Shown here: in pieces, positions 28,427-37,161 of the stretch
Numbering within the stretch: position 1 is the first letter of the stretch
Layout of the letters: every line of letters starts with the position of its first letter
Source: Thermococcus sp. MV5
GTDB taxonomy: Archaea > Methanobacteriota_B > Thermococci > Thermococcales > Thermococcaceae
Assembly: GCF_012027425.1 (NCBI RefSeq)
Contig: NZ_SNUE01000001.1
Coordinates: forward strand, 310,001-374,000
Direction: 5' to 3'
Length of the DNA: 64,000 nt
Translations under genes and position numbers: made by a program
Notes under the pieces: generated by a model
The model's database searches: none
The model's input: the letters and a program-made list of their open reading frames with translations, nothing else
Told to the model about the DNA's origin: nothing

Positions 28427-28675
28427 TCAATCTTCAACAACAATCCTATAATAGTAATAAACCCCCGCAGTAGGGCTTTTTCTTTTTATTTCTATTACAT
28501 CCCCAACCTTAGCCTCAAGTGCTTGAACTACCGGATCACTTGCTTTGATTTGTGGTAACTGAGAAGGCTTAATATTGTATTTTTTCAGTAATTCTTCCTT
28601 CTCTTCCTCGTTTAGTACTCTATGCTCAGGAACTAACACATGATCAAATATTGTAAAGGTTTTTTTCGCCGTCAC
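28427..28675 (-). CDS. rpoH: DNA-directed RNA polymerase subunit H
   Basis: Subunit H (Rpb5 C-terminal domain) assists promoter opening and has the usual archaeal length of 82 residues. The conserved segment [72 protein letters not shown] covers nearly the whole protein. It is the first gene of the rpoH-B-A1-A2-rpl30e-nusA-rps12-rps7 operon. The start is GTG with a GGGGG run rather than a close GGTGA upstream, which may lower its translation. Confidence 0.97.
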   Translation of the reverse strand: MTAKKTFTIFDHVLVPEHRVLNEEEKEELLKKYNIKPSQLPQIKASDPVVQALEAKVGDVIEIKRKSPTAGVYYYYRIVVED

Positions 28676-28739
28676 AGAGAATTGCCCCCTTTAAAATTTT
28701 TAGAAGGTACACCCTCTCACTACCTCCAGCTTTTAATTT

Positions 28740-28758
28740 GAGTATATAAGCTTTTCGA
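28740..28758 (-). promoter_or_regulatory. Promoter of the RNA polymerase operon
   Basis: On the minus strand, CGAAAAGCTTATATACTC gives a BRE-like purine stretch and a TATA box, about 65-80 bases before rpoH. A nearly identical element precedes the tRNA-Thr gene at 29047-29064. The leader contains GGAGGTAGTGAG and a possible six-codon reading frame beginning with that GTG. Confidence 0.55.
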
Positions 28759-28857
28759 GAGTTTAGTCTGAAGGAGGGTTTATATTGTTTGCGTAAAGTT
28801 TAAGAATTCCCTCGATACGCATGAGAGGCTATTGATGTGCGCTTATGCACATTTTGA

Positions 28858-28935
28858 TGGTGGGGCCGCCGAGATTTGAACTCGGGTCACGGGCTCCCAA
28901 AGCCCGCAGGATAGACCAAGCTACCCCACGGCCCC
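28858..28935 (-). tRNA. tRNA-Pro (TGG)
   Basis: GGGGCCG and CGGCCCC acceptor arms pair, CCA is encoded, and CGGGC/GCCCG encloses TTTGGGA, giving anticodon TGG. It lies 11 bases behind tRNA-Thr and is probably co-transcribed with it. Between this gene and the rpoH promoter (28764-28857) there is a 6-base-pair hairpin (ATGTGC/GCACAT, 28834-28852) and a TATA-like TTTATATT; I cannot assign either. Confidence 0.96.
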
Positions 28936-28946
28936 GTTGTAATGAC

Positions 28947-29023
28947 TGGAGCCCCGGGCGGGATTTGAACCCGCGGCCTGCGGATTACAAGTCCGCCGCC
29001 CCACCAGGCTAGGCTACCGGGGC
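28947..29023 (-). tRNA. tRNA-Thr (TGT)
   Basis: GCCCCGG and CCGGGGC pair, CCA is encoded, and GCGGA/TCCGC encloses CTTGTAA, giving anticodon TGT. A clear TATA promoter lies at 29047-29064, upstream on this strand. Confidence 0.96.
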
Positions 29024-29046
29024 ACCGAAATGAAGAAGGCTCTAGT

Positions 29047-29064
29047 GAGTATATAAACTTTTCG
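29047..29064 (-). promoter_or_regulatory. Promoter of tRNA-Thr/tRNA-Pro
   Basis: On the minus strand CGAAAAGTTTATATACTC is a BRE plus TATA box about 30 bases before tRNA-Thr. It differs from the RNA polymerase operon element at a single base over 18, indicating a strong growth-related promoter class. Confidence 0.6.
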
Positions 29065-29121
29065 CTAAAATTATACCGTAAGCTTTATAAATGCACTTAT
29101 ACTCCCTATGATTGGGTTCGT

Positions 29122-29197
29122 GCCGCCGTAGCTTAGTCGGTAGAGCGCCGGACTGTTAATCCGGTGGTCGCCCGTTCAAGTCGGGCCGGCGGCGCCA
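29122..29197 (+). tRNA. tRNA-Asn (GTT)
   Basis: GCCGCCG and CGGCGGC pair, CCA is encoded, and CCGGA/TCCGG encloses CTGTTAA, giving anticodon GTT. TATA element AGCTTTATAAATG lies at about 29082-29094, upstream on the plus strand. Confidence 0.97.
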
Positions 29198-29206
29198 ATC
29201 AATTAT

Positions 29207-29284
29207 GGGCCCGTAGCTCAGCCTGGTCAGAGCGCGCGGCTCATAACCGCGTGGTCGGGGGTTCAAAGCCCCCCGGGCCCACCA
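29207..29284 (+). tRNA. tRNA with CAT anticodon, probably tRNA-Ile2
   Basis: GGGCCCG and CGGGCCC pair, CCA is encoded, and CGCGG/CCGCG encloses CTCATAA, giving anticodon CAT. It is not an initiator because the anticodon stem lacks the three G-C pairs. From what I recall, elongator tRNA-Met of Thermococcales carries an intron and tRNA-Ile(GAT) shares the GGGCCCG acceptor. This intronless gene is therefore best read as the AUA-decoding isoleucine tRNA whose C34 is changed to agmatidine by TiaS. Elongator methionine is the alternative. The end overlaps the antisense 3' end of the gene at 29241-29570. Confidence 0.85.
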
Positions 29285-29570
29285 CTTCCTTTTCAAAAAC
29301 AAGCCACTCTTCTTGAGACTCCAAGTCCACTAGATATCCATATAATAAACCTCCTTCAAATTCCAACTTTAATATGCACTTTCGTTTAGTTAAAAGTCTT
29401 TTATGAACCCATTCAGGAAGTTTTTCTGAATCTATCCAGATGAGAAAATCCTTAACATAAATTCCAATTAAGTAATGATTTTTGAAGAGATACCCTCTAA
29501 TATCTAATAGTTCGAAATACATAGTTCTACGAGATTCCGTAATAGAAAAATATTCCACTTCTGATGCCAT
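29241..29570 (-). CDS. Uncharacterised 109-residue protein, 3' end antisense to a tRNA
   Basis: I do not recognise the family. The reading frame begins MASEVEYFSITESRRTMYFELLDIRGYLFKNHYLIGIYVKDFLIWIDSEKLPEWVHKRLL, with GGTGATCCT before the ATG, and looks like a small all-beta or alpha/beta cytoplasmic protein (repeated YLIGIYV, ILKLEFEGGLLYGYLVDLES strands). The last 14 or so residues (GPGGFEPPTTRL) are the antisense translation of the CAT tRNA gene, so the protein uses tRNA sequence as its C-terminus and stop. The good SD and protein-like composition of the first 95 residues argue that it is real; the original stop may have been lost. Confidence 0.6.
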   Translation of the reverse strand: MASEVEYFSITESRRTMYFELLDIRGYLFKNHYLIGIYVKDFLIWIDSEKLPEWVHKRLLTKRKCILKLEFEGGLLYGYLVDLESQEEWLVFEKEVVGPGGFEPPTTRL

Positions 29571-29714
29571 AGGATCACCACAATAAACTTAGAACTTAAA
29601 AGATTTTAGGAACCCGATGAAACGTAAGTTCCATAGATCACGGTTTCTCATTAAAGGATTTAAGAGCTTAAAATAACTTGATTATTCAAAAGAAACTATG
29701 AGAAACATGTGTTT

Positions 29715-29790
<76 letters not shown>

Positions 29791-29837
29791 TCAAAAAAGG
29801 TTATAACAAGTGTATACATAAAAGTTGCGGTGATAAA

Positions 29838-30308
29838 ATGATACTGCCAGATCATAAAATAAAGAAAGAAATACTAATCGAACCTTTCAATGAAAAGTCT
29901 CTTCAGCCAGCAGGCTATGATCTCAGGGTTGGAAAGGAAGCTATGGTGAATGGGAAGTTCATAAATGTTGAAGAGGAAAGAAAAGTCATTATTCCTCCCA
30001 AAGGCCATGCATTGATACTAACCCTAGAAAGAGTAAAACTCCCTGATGATGTCATGGGAGATATGAGACTAAGGAGCACCTTTGCAAGGGAAGGTCTTTT
30101 GGGGAGTTTTGCTTGGGTTGATCCAGGATGGGATGGAAATCTCACCTTGGCATTGTTCAATAGTTCTGAAGAAGAAGTAGTACTCCATTATGAAGAGAGA
30201 TTCGTACAAATAGCATTCCATCGCCTTGAGGAACCCTCAAGCAACCCTTATCGTGGTAGTTACCAAGGCAGCCAACACTTAAAGCTTTCAAAAAGAAAAA
30301 TAAGATGA
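29838..30308 (+). CDS. dcd: dCTP deaminase/dUTPase-family protein
   Basis: The 156-residue protein belongs to the dCTP deaminase/dUTPase fold family, which makes dUMP precursors and controls uracil in DNA. It has LQPAGYDLRVG, the nucleotide-binding MRLRSTFAREGLLGSFAWVDPGWDGNLTLALFN, and a C-terminal YRGSYQGSQHLKLSKRK loop. In deaminases the catalytic glutamate sits in a T-L-E-x-x-N/V context; here the position reads TLALFN. The P. furiosus protein, as I remember it, also lacks this glutamate, so the reaction may differ from classical deamination. The ATG at 29838 has GGTGATAAA upstream; extension to 29709 runs into tRNA-Arg. Confidence 0.82.
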   Translation: MILPDHKIKKEILIEPFNEKSLQPAGYDLRVGKEAMVNGKFINVEEERKVIIPPKGHALILTLERVKLPDDVMGDMRLRSTFAREGLLGSFAWVDPGWDGNLTLALFNSSEEEVVLHYEERFVQIAFHRLEEPSSNPYRGSYQGSQHLKLSKRKIR

Positions 30309-30430
30309 GTTCTTAGTCTCTTCAATTTTCATGGTAGATTAGTAGCAACTTACGCGTATTACCATGCTACAAGAACTTCAGAAATGGTTTCACATAGAAA
30401 TATAAGTGAAAGGAGAAAATAGAAGGGATT

Positions 30431-30745
30431 TCAGCCGAAGAGTGCACCAAGTCCAGCAAGAGCCTCTTCTTCCTTCTCCTCTTCCTCTTCTTCCTCTTCT
30501 GCTGGAGCTTCCTCTGCTGTAGCCTCGGCAGCTGGAGCTGCAACTGGAGCAGCTGCAACTGCAACTGGCATTGCAGCTTTCTCAATGACTTCCTCAATGT
30601 TAACTCCCTCAAGGGCTGCAACTAGAGCCTTCACTCTTGCATCATCTACTTCCACACCAGCAGCTTGAAGGAGGTTCTTTATGTTCTCCTCAGTTATCTC
30701 CTTACCAGCAGCGTGTAACAATAAAGCAGCGTATACATACTCCAT
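30431..30745 (-). CDS. rpl12: 50S ribosomal protein L12 (P1)
   Basis: This 104-residue acidic stalk protein recruits translation factors. It has an N-terminal helical dimerisation domain ([45 protein letters not shown]), an Ala/Pro-rich hinge, a run of glutamates, and the conserved C-terminal LAGLGALFG that binds elongation factors. It is the last gene of the ftsZ-to-L12 cluster. The GC-rich low-complexity hinge creates spurious arginine/leucine-rich frames on this strand. Confidence 0.97.
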   Translation of the reverse strand: MEYVYAALLLHAAGKEITEENIKNLLQAAGVEVDDARVKALVAALEGVNIEEVIEKAAMPVAVAAAPVAAPAAEATAEEAPAEEEEEEEEKEEEALAGLGALFG

Positions 30746-30793
30746 CTCCTTACACCTCCAAGTTATCTTTATTTTCCCATTATTAGATGCGCA

Positions 30794-31810
30794 TCAGCCA
30801 AATAAGGCTCCCAAGCCAGTGAGAGCCTCCTCTTCTTCCTTCTCCTCTTCCTCTTCTTCTTCAACTTTTTCCTCAGCCTCTTCAGCTGGCTGAGGCTGAG
30901 CCGCTATAACTTGTGCTTGTTGGTTTAAAAGCTCTTTGGTCTTTTCGTCAAGCAACTCCTCTGGTAGCTCTTGAGCTATGAGTAATGCAATTCTGAAGGC
31001 CTTGCCAAGTATATCTCCAGCAGTTTCTTTGGTAACATAGCCCGCTTCCACAGCGACATTCTTTGCACCAAGGAATGCCTTTTGGATAATTGCTTCAATT
31101 GTTTGCTTTGTTGGATATGCTACGTTAACTGACAAGTTAAACGCGTGCATATAAGCTTGCTGAAGCATGCTAATGTATTGTTCCTCATCAATTGCAAGTA
31201 CCTCTGGAGTGTAAACAATACCATCCTCATAAGCTGCGAGTAGCTTGAGACCTACTTCAAGAGGCTCAATTCCAAGCTGATTAAGTATATTAGCAAGTTG
31301 AGGAGTTATAATCTCACCTGCTTTTAATACAACTGTATCTTTTTGTATTGATACCTTACCTTTTTCAATTCTTGCAGGAATCCCTAAAGCTTGCATCTCA
31401 CCAACAAGGGGTCCAGGGGACAGTGGTGTCGGACCTGCGGGAACTACAATGTCTCTTGGTGCTGGGACTCCAGGTTTTGCTGGAGCTGGCTTTTTACTTT
31501 CTTCAAGGAATTTATAGAGCTTAAAGGGATTCATCTCAGTTGCAAGTATTCCTGCTCCACCCTGAATGTGATCAACAAGCTTCTCAATCTCAGGATTTCC
31601 AAGGTCTTGTGCTGCTTTTCTGAGGGCAATTTCAATTAATGTATTTCTTGAAACCCTGAAAATTGCCTTACCCCTGAGGCTTTCTCTCATCTTTGATAAT
31701 GGATAAGCTGGAACATCTGCTACGTCTACCAGTGCAACTACTGGATAACTTTTGATAAGCTCAGCAAGTTCTTCTACTTCTTTTTTCTTCCACTCAGCAA
31801 CATGAGCCAT
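30794..31810 (-). CDS. rplP0: 50S ribosomal protein L10 (P0)
   Basis: uL10/P0 anchors the stalk on 23S rRNA and binds L12 dimers. The 338-residue archaeal form has the N-terminal rRNA-binding domain ([37 protein letters not shown]), the insertion domain [30 protein letters not shown], and a helical spine for L12 binding. The acidic tail ends LTGLGALFG, nearly identical to the L12 end. The ATG is preceded by GGGGTGATATAG. Confidence 0.97.
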   Translation of the reverse strand: MAHVAEWKKKEVEELAELIKSYPVVALVDVADVPAYPLSKMRESLRGKAIFRVSRNTLIEIALRKAAQDLGNPEIEKLVDHIQGGAGILATEMNPFKLYKFLEESKKPAPAKPGVPAPRDIVVPAGPTPLSPGPLVGEMQALGIPARIEKGKVSIQKDTVVLKAGEIITPQLANILNQLGIEPLEVGLKLLAAYEDGIVYTPEVLAIDEEQYISMLQQAYMHAFNLSVNVAYPTKQTIEAIIQKAFLGAKNVAVEAGYVTKETAGDILGKAFRIALLIAQELPEELLDEKTKELLNQQAQVIAAQPQPAEEAEEKVEEEEEEEKEEEEALTGLGALFG

Positions 31811-31815
31811 CTATA

Positions 31816-32466
31816 TCACCCCTCTATTTTTACAGCTGGGCCCATTGTAGTTTTGACGTATGCTGACTTGACTTGGTTTTCTCCCCTCTCAAGTTTTCCT
31901 ATTATTGCACTGAGCACTGTCTCAATGTTTTCAGCAAGTTTCTCGTCTTCCATAGCCTCAGTACCAACTGGAGCATGAACTACTGGGTTGTTCTTAAGTT
32001 GTATTCTAACGGTCTTTTTAAGTTTCTCAACAAATGGAGTAAGATCTGCCACCATTGGAGGAACTACTACAGGCATTTTGTTTCTTGGACCTAAATACCT
32101 ACCCAAATACCTACCAATCTTTGGCATCAATGGAGCAGCCGCAATGAAAAAGTCGTAGTTCTTTGCTATTTTCCTCGCAGCCCTTGGGTTGCTCCCCAAT
32201 TCTTCTAATTCCTCACCACTAATCACATCAAGCCCGAGCTTTTTAGCCGCCTCGGCAACGGCACCATCAGCGATGACCGCGATTTTTGGTTCCTTCCCAC
32301 GACCATGTGGCAGAATAACCTCAAGCTTAAACCTATTCTCAGGTTTTTTGAGGTCAATATCCTTGAGGTTTACTGCCACCTCGAGGGTCTGTGTGAAGTT
32401 ACGCGGCTTAGCCCGGGCCTTTGCCTCCTTCACCGCTTCCACGATTTTTTGCCTATCAAAGGCCAT
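31816..32466 (-). CDS. rpl1: 50S ribosomal protein L1
   Basis: uL1 forms the mobile L1 stalk. The 216-residue protein contains [64 protein letters not shown], and [23 protein letters not shown]; homologues have MPxVGRxLGPRGKMP, so the YLGRYLG duplication is a slight oddity. In methanogens L1 represses its own mRNA. The 82-base gap before this gene contains GGGAGGTCAG and could host such control, but I see no clear copy of the rRNA site. Confidence 0.96.
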   Translation of the reverse strand: MAFDRQKIVEAVKEAKARAKPRNFTQTLEVAVNLKDIDLKKPENRFKLEVILPHGRGKEPKIAVIADGAVAEAAKKLGLDVISGEELEELGSNPRAARKIAKNYDFFIAAAPLMPKIGRYLGRYLGPRNKMPVVVPPMVADLTPFVEKLKKTVRIQLKNNPVVHAPVGTEAMEDEKLAENIETVLSAIIGKLERGENQVKSAYVKTTMGPAVKIEG

Positions 32467-32548
32467 TTTTCTGACCTCCCTCTTTTTTTATTTAAACTGG
32501 AAGGAAAAATCAAAAATTCGTAAAAGAGGAGATTTTTAAACTTTTCCC

Positions 32549-33040
32549 TCACTCTTCCTTTGCAAATACTTCATTATAAATTCCTTCATCAATCTCTTTC
32601 TGCACTTCTCTTGGATCCTTACCTTCAATAGTGACACCCATGCTTAAAGCCGTCCCAATGACCTCTTTAACAGCTGCTTTTAAGTCAGCTGCTAGCATTT
32701 GCTGTTTCTTTGCTCTTGCAATTCTAATTACTTGCTCCATTGTTAGATTGCCTACAATATTTCTTGTAGGTTCATCTGAGCCTTTTTCTAGACCAAGTTC
32801 TTTCTTTATGAGTTGGCTTACTGGTGGGGTTCCAACTTCTATCTCAAATTGTCTTGTCACTGGATCAACAATGATCTTAACTGGAACCTGCATCCCAGCG
32901 AAGTCTTTAGTCGCTTCATTTATTCTGTCAACAACTTGCTTAACATTTAATCCCAGTGGACCAATAGCTGGACCCAATGGAGGACCGGGAGTAGCTTTAC
33001 CACCTTCAACTAACACCTCAACGATTTGTTTCTTTGCCAT
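32549..33040 (-). CDS. rpl11: 50S ribosomal protein L11
   Basis: uL11 forms the GTPase-associated centre with the L10 stalk. The protein of about 163 residues shows [56 protein letters not shown], then the C-terminal rRNA-binding domain ending [49 protein letters not shown]. The start is the ATG with GGTGAAGAGA upstream. Confidence 0.97.
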   Translation of the reverse strand: MAKKQIVEVLVEGGKATPGPPLGPAIGPLGLNVKQVVDRINEATKDFAGMQVPVKIIVDPVTRQFEIEVGTPPVSQLIKKELGLEKGSDEPTRNIVGNLTMEQVIRIARAKKQQMLAADLKAAVKEVIGTALSMGVTIEGKDPREVQKEIDEGIYNEVFAKEE

Positions 33041-33053
33041 TCTCTTCACCCCT

Positions 33054-33512
33054 CTACTCCTCTGAGCGTTTGCTTATAAGCCTAACGTATTCTCCCCTAA
33101 CAGTTACGGGGATTGGTACGATTGCCCCAATTAGTTCAACAACAATCTCATCTTTTGATTCATCAACCCTGACAACTTTAGCTTTCTCACCCTTAAATGG
33201 ACCAGCAATTAATTCAACAATATCCCCTGGCTCAAATCCGCTAACAGCAGGTTTCTCTTCGAGAAAGTGTTCTATTTCACTAAATGAGATTGGTCTTGGA
33301 AGTGTACCTTTCGCATGCCTGATACCTCTTATTGCCTCATCCACTGCAGCTTTCTCTATGGCCTCAACAAAAATATACCCCCTAACTTTTGAGGGGGATA
33401 ATATAGCCATAATGGGCAAGCTGTAAGTTTTAGCCTTACTGTAAATAAGCTTAGCTGTATTCTCCTCTTGACCTACTGTTACACGTACTGCAAATATTTT
33501 GCTCTCACTCAT
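33054..33512 (-). CDS. spt5: Transcription elongation factor Spt5 (NusG)
   Basis: The protein of about 152 residues has an NGN domain ([47 protein letters not shown]) and a KOW domain ([54 protein letters not shown]). It closes the RNA polymerase clamp together with Spt4 and couples transcription to translation. It lies between secE and rpl11 as in most archaea. The start is ATG with GGTGATAAAG. Confidence 0.97.
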   Translation of the reverse strand: MSESKIFAVRVTVGQEENTAKLIYSKAKTYSLPIMAILSPSKVRGYIFVEAIEKAAVDEAIRGIRHAKGTLPRPISFSEIEHFLEEKPAVSGFEPGDIVELIAGPFKGEKAKVVRVDESKDEIVVELIGAIVPIPVTVRGEYVRLISKRSEE

Positions 33513-33530
33513 CTTTATCACCGATTAACC

Positions 33531-33719
33531 TCAAGTTCCTTGAACTAAAGAGCCAACAACACGAATGAGCATCCCAATAATACCAACCAAAATTATTCCA
33601 ATGCCCGTTATTTTAGCAGCAAGTTTATATTCTTTCCAACCCGGTTTTTTTGTGACTAGGAAAACCCTCTTGGACTCAGACAGGAAACTTTTAAACTTTT
33701 CCATATAGCTCTCTGCCAT
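33531..33719 (-). CDS. secE: Preprotein translocase subunit SecE (Sec61 gamma)
   Basis: This small tail-anchored subunit of the SecYE-beta channel has an amphipathic helix (YMEKFKSFLSESKRVFLVTKKPGWKEYK) and one membrane helix (ITGIGIILVGIIGMLIRVVG). Its length of about 62 residues matches archaeal SecE. The ATG at 33719 has GGGGTGTGGAAA upstream. Confidence 0.95.
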   Translation of the reverse strand: MAESYMEKFKSFLSESKRVFLVTKKPGWKEYKLAAKITGIGIILVGIIGMLIRVVGSLVQGT

Positions 33720-33843
33720 TTTCCACACCCCTCACAACCTTCAGAGTTGACTATTCATAGAGTATTTAAAAGTTATCCTTTTACCCATTAGACCTACAAC
33801 CTTAGGAAAAATTCATGAAAAAGTAAAGACAAAACAAAACCCT

Positions 33844-34965
33844 CTAAAGCTCAGTTAAATCAATTTTAACGACCTTTCTTTCCTCTTCAAAAGAATATGG
33901 TGCCTCTGTTTCTTCAACAACAGCGTATGGGGAGCTTACACCGGTAACAACGACCATCACTCTTATTGTCTTCTCAAGATCATGATCCAACTGAATTCCC
34001 CAAATAACCTGGGCTTCTGGATCAAGTTTGCTTGTAACCAGCTCTATTATTTGTTGGGCCTCCTCAAGTTTAACATCGCTTCCAGCAATACTTATCAATG
34101 CCCCCTTAGCGCCACTTATATCAACGTCCAAGAGAGGACTGTTCAAAGCCTGGTTTGCAGCTTCTAATGCTCTCTTTTCACTGTCGCTCTCTCCAATACC
34201 AATCATAGCAATGCCACCGTCTTTCATCACGGCCTTTACATCAGCAAAGTCCAAGTTGATTAGACCTGGTCTAGTTATGAGTTCTGTAATGCCTTTAACA
34301 GCTTGCACAAGGATCTCGTCTGAAACCTTAAATGCCATTTGAATTGGCAAATTCGGAGCAACTTCCATAAGTTTATCGTTGGGGATCACAATTACAGTAT
34401 CACTGTTCTTTCTGAGTCTCTCAAGACCATACTCTGCATTTTTGATCCTTCTTATTCCCTCCACTGTAAATGGAAGTGTGACTACTGAAACTGTTAGAGC
34501 CCCCATTTTCTTTGCAAGCTCGGCAACTATTGGGGCCGCACCAGTACCAGTACCCCCACCAAGACCACATGTAATAAATACCATATCGGCCCCTTCAAGC
34601 GCATCCCTAATATCCCTTTCACTTTCTTTCGCTGCTTCCTCACCGACTTTTGGATTGTTTCCTGCCCCAAGCCCTCTTGTAAGATCCTTTCCAATCAAGA
34701 TTTTTTTATGTGCTCTTACCTTTAAAAGATCTTGAGCATCAGTGTTGACAGCAATTACTCTTGCTCCTTGAATTCCAACTTCCATCATCCTATTGATAGT
34801 ATTACATCCCGCCCCACCAATACCAATAACATATATTTTTGCTTGCACCTGTTCCAAAATTCTCTTAAGTTCTTCATCAATGTCAGAAGTTGGTGTTTGA
34901 ACTTCAACTGGAGTACTTGCTCCTGCAGATGTTCTTTCTATTGCATTTTCAATCAATTTCAACAT
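33844..34965 (-). CDS. ftsZ: Cell division protein FtsZ
   Basis: FtsZ is the tubulin-like GTPase of the division ring. The 373-residue protein has the T1 loop [14 protein letters not shown], the tubulin signature [11 protein letters not shown], the T7 loop [14 protein letters not shown] that completes the neighbour's active site, and a C-terminal tail ([22 protein letters not shown]) which could carry a partner-binding motif. The position before secE-spt5 fits FtsZ1 of euryarchaea. GGGTGAAAAG precedes the ATG, and about 130 bases upstream hold the promoter. Confidence 0.97.
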   Translation of the reverse strand: MLKLIENAIERTSAGASTPVEVQTPTSDIDEELKRILEQVQAKIYVIGIGGAGCNTINRMMEVGIQGARVIAVNTDAQDLLKVRAHKKILIGKDLTRGLGAGNNPKVGEEAAKESERDIRDALEGADMVFITCGLGGGTGTGAAPIVAELAKKMGALTVSVVTLPFTVEGIRRIKNAEYGLERLRKNSDTVIVIPNDKLMEVAPNLPIQMAFKVSDEILVQAVKGITELITRPGLINLDFADVKAVMKDGGIAMIGIGESDSEKRALEAANQALNSPLLDVDISGAKGALISIAGSDVKLEEAQQIIELVTSKLDPEAQVIWGIQLDHDLEKTIRVMVVVTGVSSPYAVVEETEAPYSFEEERKVVKIDLTEL

Positions 34966-35095
34966 CTTTTCACCCTCCGGCCGATAACAGTTCTAAATGT
35001 TTTTTCACATTCTCTACATATATAAACCTTAGCTAAGTTAGTTCAACTGATATTTAAATGTGTACTTTTAAACCTTTAAACATTTCGCTTCTTTG

Positions 35096-35917
35096 TTAGT
35101 CCTTAATAAACTCCAAATCAAATTCTTCTGCAATAGCCCTAGCCATCTGTTTCATTTCCCCCTTACTACCTTTCCAATCTACGTAAACGCCATTTACTAC
35201 ACCTGAGGTTCTGTTTATAGCCTTAAGAAGCATCTCCTTTGAAATAGGATGTGCATATTTGGCCACTATGTGAGAAAATGCAAGTTCTGAATTTAAAGCA
35301 GTCTTGGTTTGTTTTGGGGCATAGTGGCCTCCACCAATCCCGATTACTGTCCTAAAGTTGTGATCTCTATCATAATTATTAATCACGTATAAGATGGTCT
35401 CTGCAACAATCTCCCCTGCTTTATCGTTTTTCCACTCGTGCTCACTAGATCCAATTTCTATAAATAAAGATGGCACATTAAGTTCACTTGGTCCGTGGTG
35501 CGTGGCTTCATAACACACTGTCCATCCCAAATCATTAAGTTCATTTAGCTTTAAAAGTGCCAGTTTCATCGCTACTGGTTGGGAAAGAGCCAAGCTCTCA
35601 TCTTTTCCCCCATACATGGCTTTTCCCCAGTTACCCGTAACATGTGTCGTTAAAGCGGGCAATCTTTGCTGACTTGAATGTCTTGATGCAAATATTATAA
35701 TCTCAGGGGTTATTCCAAGCTGTCTTGTTATCTCCAAATCAAGATTATCATAGTATATCATTTCCCTATTTGTAGTTAGTAAAATGATCTCTCTGTTCTG
35801 ATAGACCACACTATCATCAAATTCTTGGTCGGTTTCTTTAAATCCGAAATTTTCAGTCAATTTTTGTCTGATGTTCATAGAAGCCAAATCCACTTTTGTT
35901 GTCATTACAACTTTCAT
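35096..35917 (-). CDS. dtdA: D-aminoacyl-tRNA deacylase (DtdA/GEK1 type)
   Basis: This zinc-dependent enzyme removes D-amino acids from mischarged tRNA. The protein of about 273 residues shows all family motifs: [61 protein letters not shown], and a C-terminal [18 protein letters not shown]. It is the archaeal/plant type, unrelated to bacterial DTD. The ATG at 35917 has GGGGGTATAAA upstream; a TATA element (AAAAGTTTTTATAATG) lies at about 35947-35963. Confidence 0.95.
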   Translation of the reverse strand: MKVVMTTKVDLASMNIRQKLTENFGFKETDQEFDDSVVYQNREIILLTTNREMIYYDNLDLEITRQLGITPEIIIFASRHSSQQRLPALTTHVTGNWGKAMYGGKDESLALSQPVAMKLALLKLNELNDLGWTVCYEATHHGPSELNVPSLFIEIGSSEHEWKNDKAGEIVAETILYVINNYDRDHNFRTVIGIGGGHYAPKQTKTALNSELAFSHIVAKYAHPISKEMLLKAINRTSGVVNGVYVDWKGSKGEMKQMARAIAEEFDLEFIKD

Positions 35918-36023
35918 TTTATACCCCCTACAAATCACTGAGAAACATTATAAAAACTTTTGCTCAGTTCCTAAAGGGAAAAAGTTTTCATCTATGAAAT
36001 GAAGCAAATTACATTAAATTTTT

Positions 36024-36062
36024 CTGACATCCTTCCTGCCATGAAGGGTGAGGCTTGAGGGA
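36024..36062 (+). repeat. Hairpin relic, family copy 3 (IS605-right-end-like)
   Basis: CTGACATCCTTCCTGCCATGAAGGGTGAGGCTTGAGGG follows the same pattern as the copies at 8612 and 42561 (CTGA-x-ATC..., TGAAGGG/TGAACGG, GAGGCTT) with several changes. It lies between the divergent dtdA and TAXI genes, so it is not a terminator. A nearby small palindrome TTTCAT-CT-ATGAAA is at 35986-35999. Confidence 0.5.
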
Positions 36063-36121
36063 AGAGAAATGGTCAGAACCATAAAGTATATAATGAGACG
36101 GAAACACAAACAAGTACGATA

Positions 36122-36149
36122 GTGTCCATGAGACATGTCCAATGTCCAT
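36122..36149. repeat. Three TGTCCA repeats in the leader of the TRAP operon
   Basis: TGTCCA occurs at 36123, 36136 and 36143, with CATG-AGA-CATG between the first two, just downstream of TATA element AGTATATAATG (36080-36095) and upstream of the SD AAGGAG. The arrangement is suited to an operator for a repressor of the TRAP transporter genes. No regulator gene adjoins. Confidence 0.35.
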
Positions 36150-36165
36150 TAAGGAGATGTGAAAG

Positions 36166-37161
36166 ATGAGATGGAAAGCAATTGGTTTGATACTGGTTTT
36201 GGCCCTTGGTTTAGTTATTTCGGGCTGTACCCAAAAACAAACTACAGAAACCGAGACTACATCCCCCACACAGGAGATAACCATCTATACTGGAGGAACC
36301 GGTGGAGTCTACTTCCCCTTGGGTTCAAAATACGCAGAGATTCTGAATAAGAACGGAGTGCCCGCTAAAGCTGTTACAAGCGGTGCAAGTGTAGCAAATG
36401 CTAAGGCCATTGGAGATGGCACTGCTCAAGCGGCCATTCTTCAGAACGATGTAGCTTATTATGCATACAATGATCTCTACATGTTTGAGGGCCAAGCAAT
36501 AAAGAATATTAAAGGTGTTGCTGCACTCTATCCAGAAACAGTCCAATTCATTGTTAGAGCAGACAGTGATATCAAAACACTCCAAGATCTAGCAGGTAAG
36601 AAAGTAGCCATAGGTGCTCCAGGAAGTGGAACCGCGGTAGCAGCCGAACAAGTGCTTAGGGCAGCAGGTGTCTGGGACAGTGTTGAGAAAGTTAACCAGA
36701 AATTCAGCGAAGCTTCTCAAAGTCTCAAACTTGGCCAAGTTGATGCAGCGGTTATCGTTTCCGGAATACCCACACCTTCAGTTAACCAAATAGCAGTTCA
36801 AACTCCCGTCAGAGTACTACCAATCCCTGACGAAATTCTTAGCAAACTCAAAGAACAAGGTTATATCTTCTATGTGCGACAAATAGTTCCAGCCGGTACA
36901 TACAACGGAGTGGAGGAAGACACCCCCACTTTAGCTGTTAAGGCCATGCTTGCCGTAAGTGCAGACCTACCAGAAGATACTGTATACCAAATGACAAAAA
37001 TACTCTTCGAAAACGTTGACCAATTGAGAGCAGTACATCAAAAAGCTCAGCTTATAAGTCTCGAAACAGCTCTGGATGGTATGAGTATACCACTCCATCC
37101 AGGAGCTATAAAATACTACGAGGAAAAAGGCCTCAGCGTGCCAGAGGAACTTAAAGGGTGA
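36166..37161 (+). CDS. TAXI-family TRAP transporter substrate-binding lipoprotein
   Basis: This 331-residue extracytoplasmic binding protein belongs to the TAXI group. It has a signal peptide with lipobox (LGLVISGC, Cys at about residue 21), a Thr-rich linker, and mature domain TIYTGGTGGVYFPLGSKYAEILNKNGVPAKAVTSGASVANAKAIGDGTAQAAILQNDVAYYAYN, which includes the TGGTGGVYFP start typical of TAXI proteins. IGAPGSGTAVAAEQVL follows. It delivers a carboxylate, probably glutamate, 2-oxoglutarate or a related acid, to the fused permease two genes downstream. The substrate is inferred from the family only. The SD is GGAGATGTGA. Confidence 0.93.
   Translation: MRWKAIGLILVLALGLVISGCTQKQTTETETTSPTQEITIYTGGTGGVYFPLGSKYAEILNKNGVPAKAVTSGASVANAKAIGDGTAQAAILQNDVAYYAYNDLYMFEGQAIKNIKGVAALYPETVQFIVRADSDIKTLQDLAGKKVAIGAPGSGTAVAAEQVLRAAGVWDSVEKVNQKFSEASQSLKLGQVDAAVIVSGIPTPSVNQIAVQTPVRVLPIPDEILSKLKEQGYIFYVRQIVPAGTYNGVEEDTPTLAVKAMLAVSADLPEDTVYQMTKILFENVDQLRAVHQKAQLISLETALDGMSIPLHPGAIKYYEEKGLSVPEELKG

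Noticed and set aside
19273-28675. Possible inteins in rpoA1, rpoA2 or rpoB
   Set aside because: All three have normal lengths and uninterrupted catalytic motifs.
28764-28857. Possible small RNA between the rpoH promoter and tRNA-Pro
   Set aside because: A TATA-like string and a 6-bp hairpin are present, but no C/D or H/ACA box signature could be found, so I do not list an RNA gene.
30367-30621. Leucine/glutamine-rich frame of 84 residues
   Set aside because: It is a frame shadow of the Ala/Glu-rich hinge of ribosomal protein L12.
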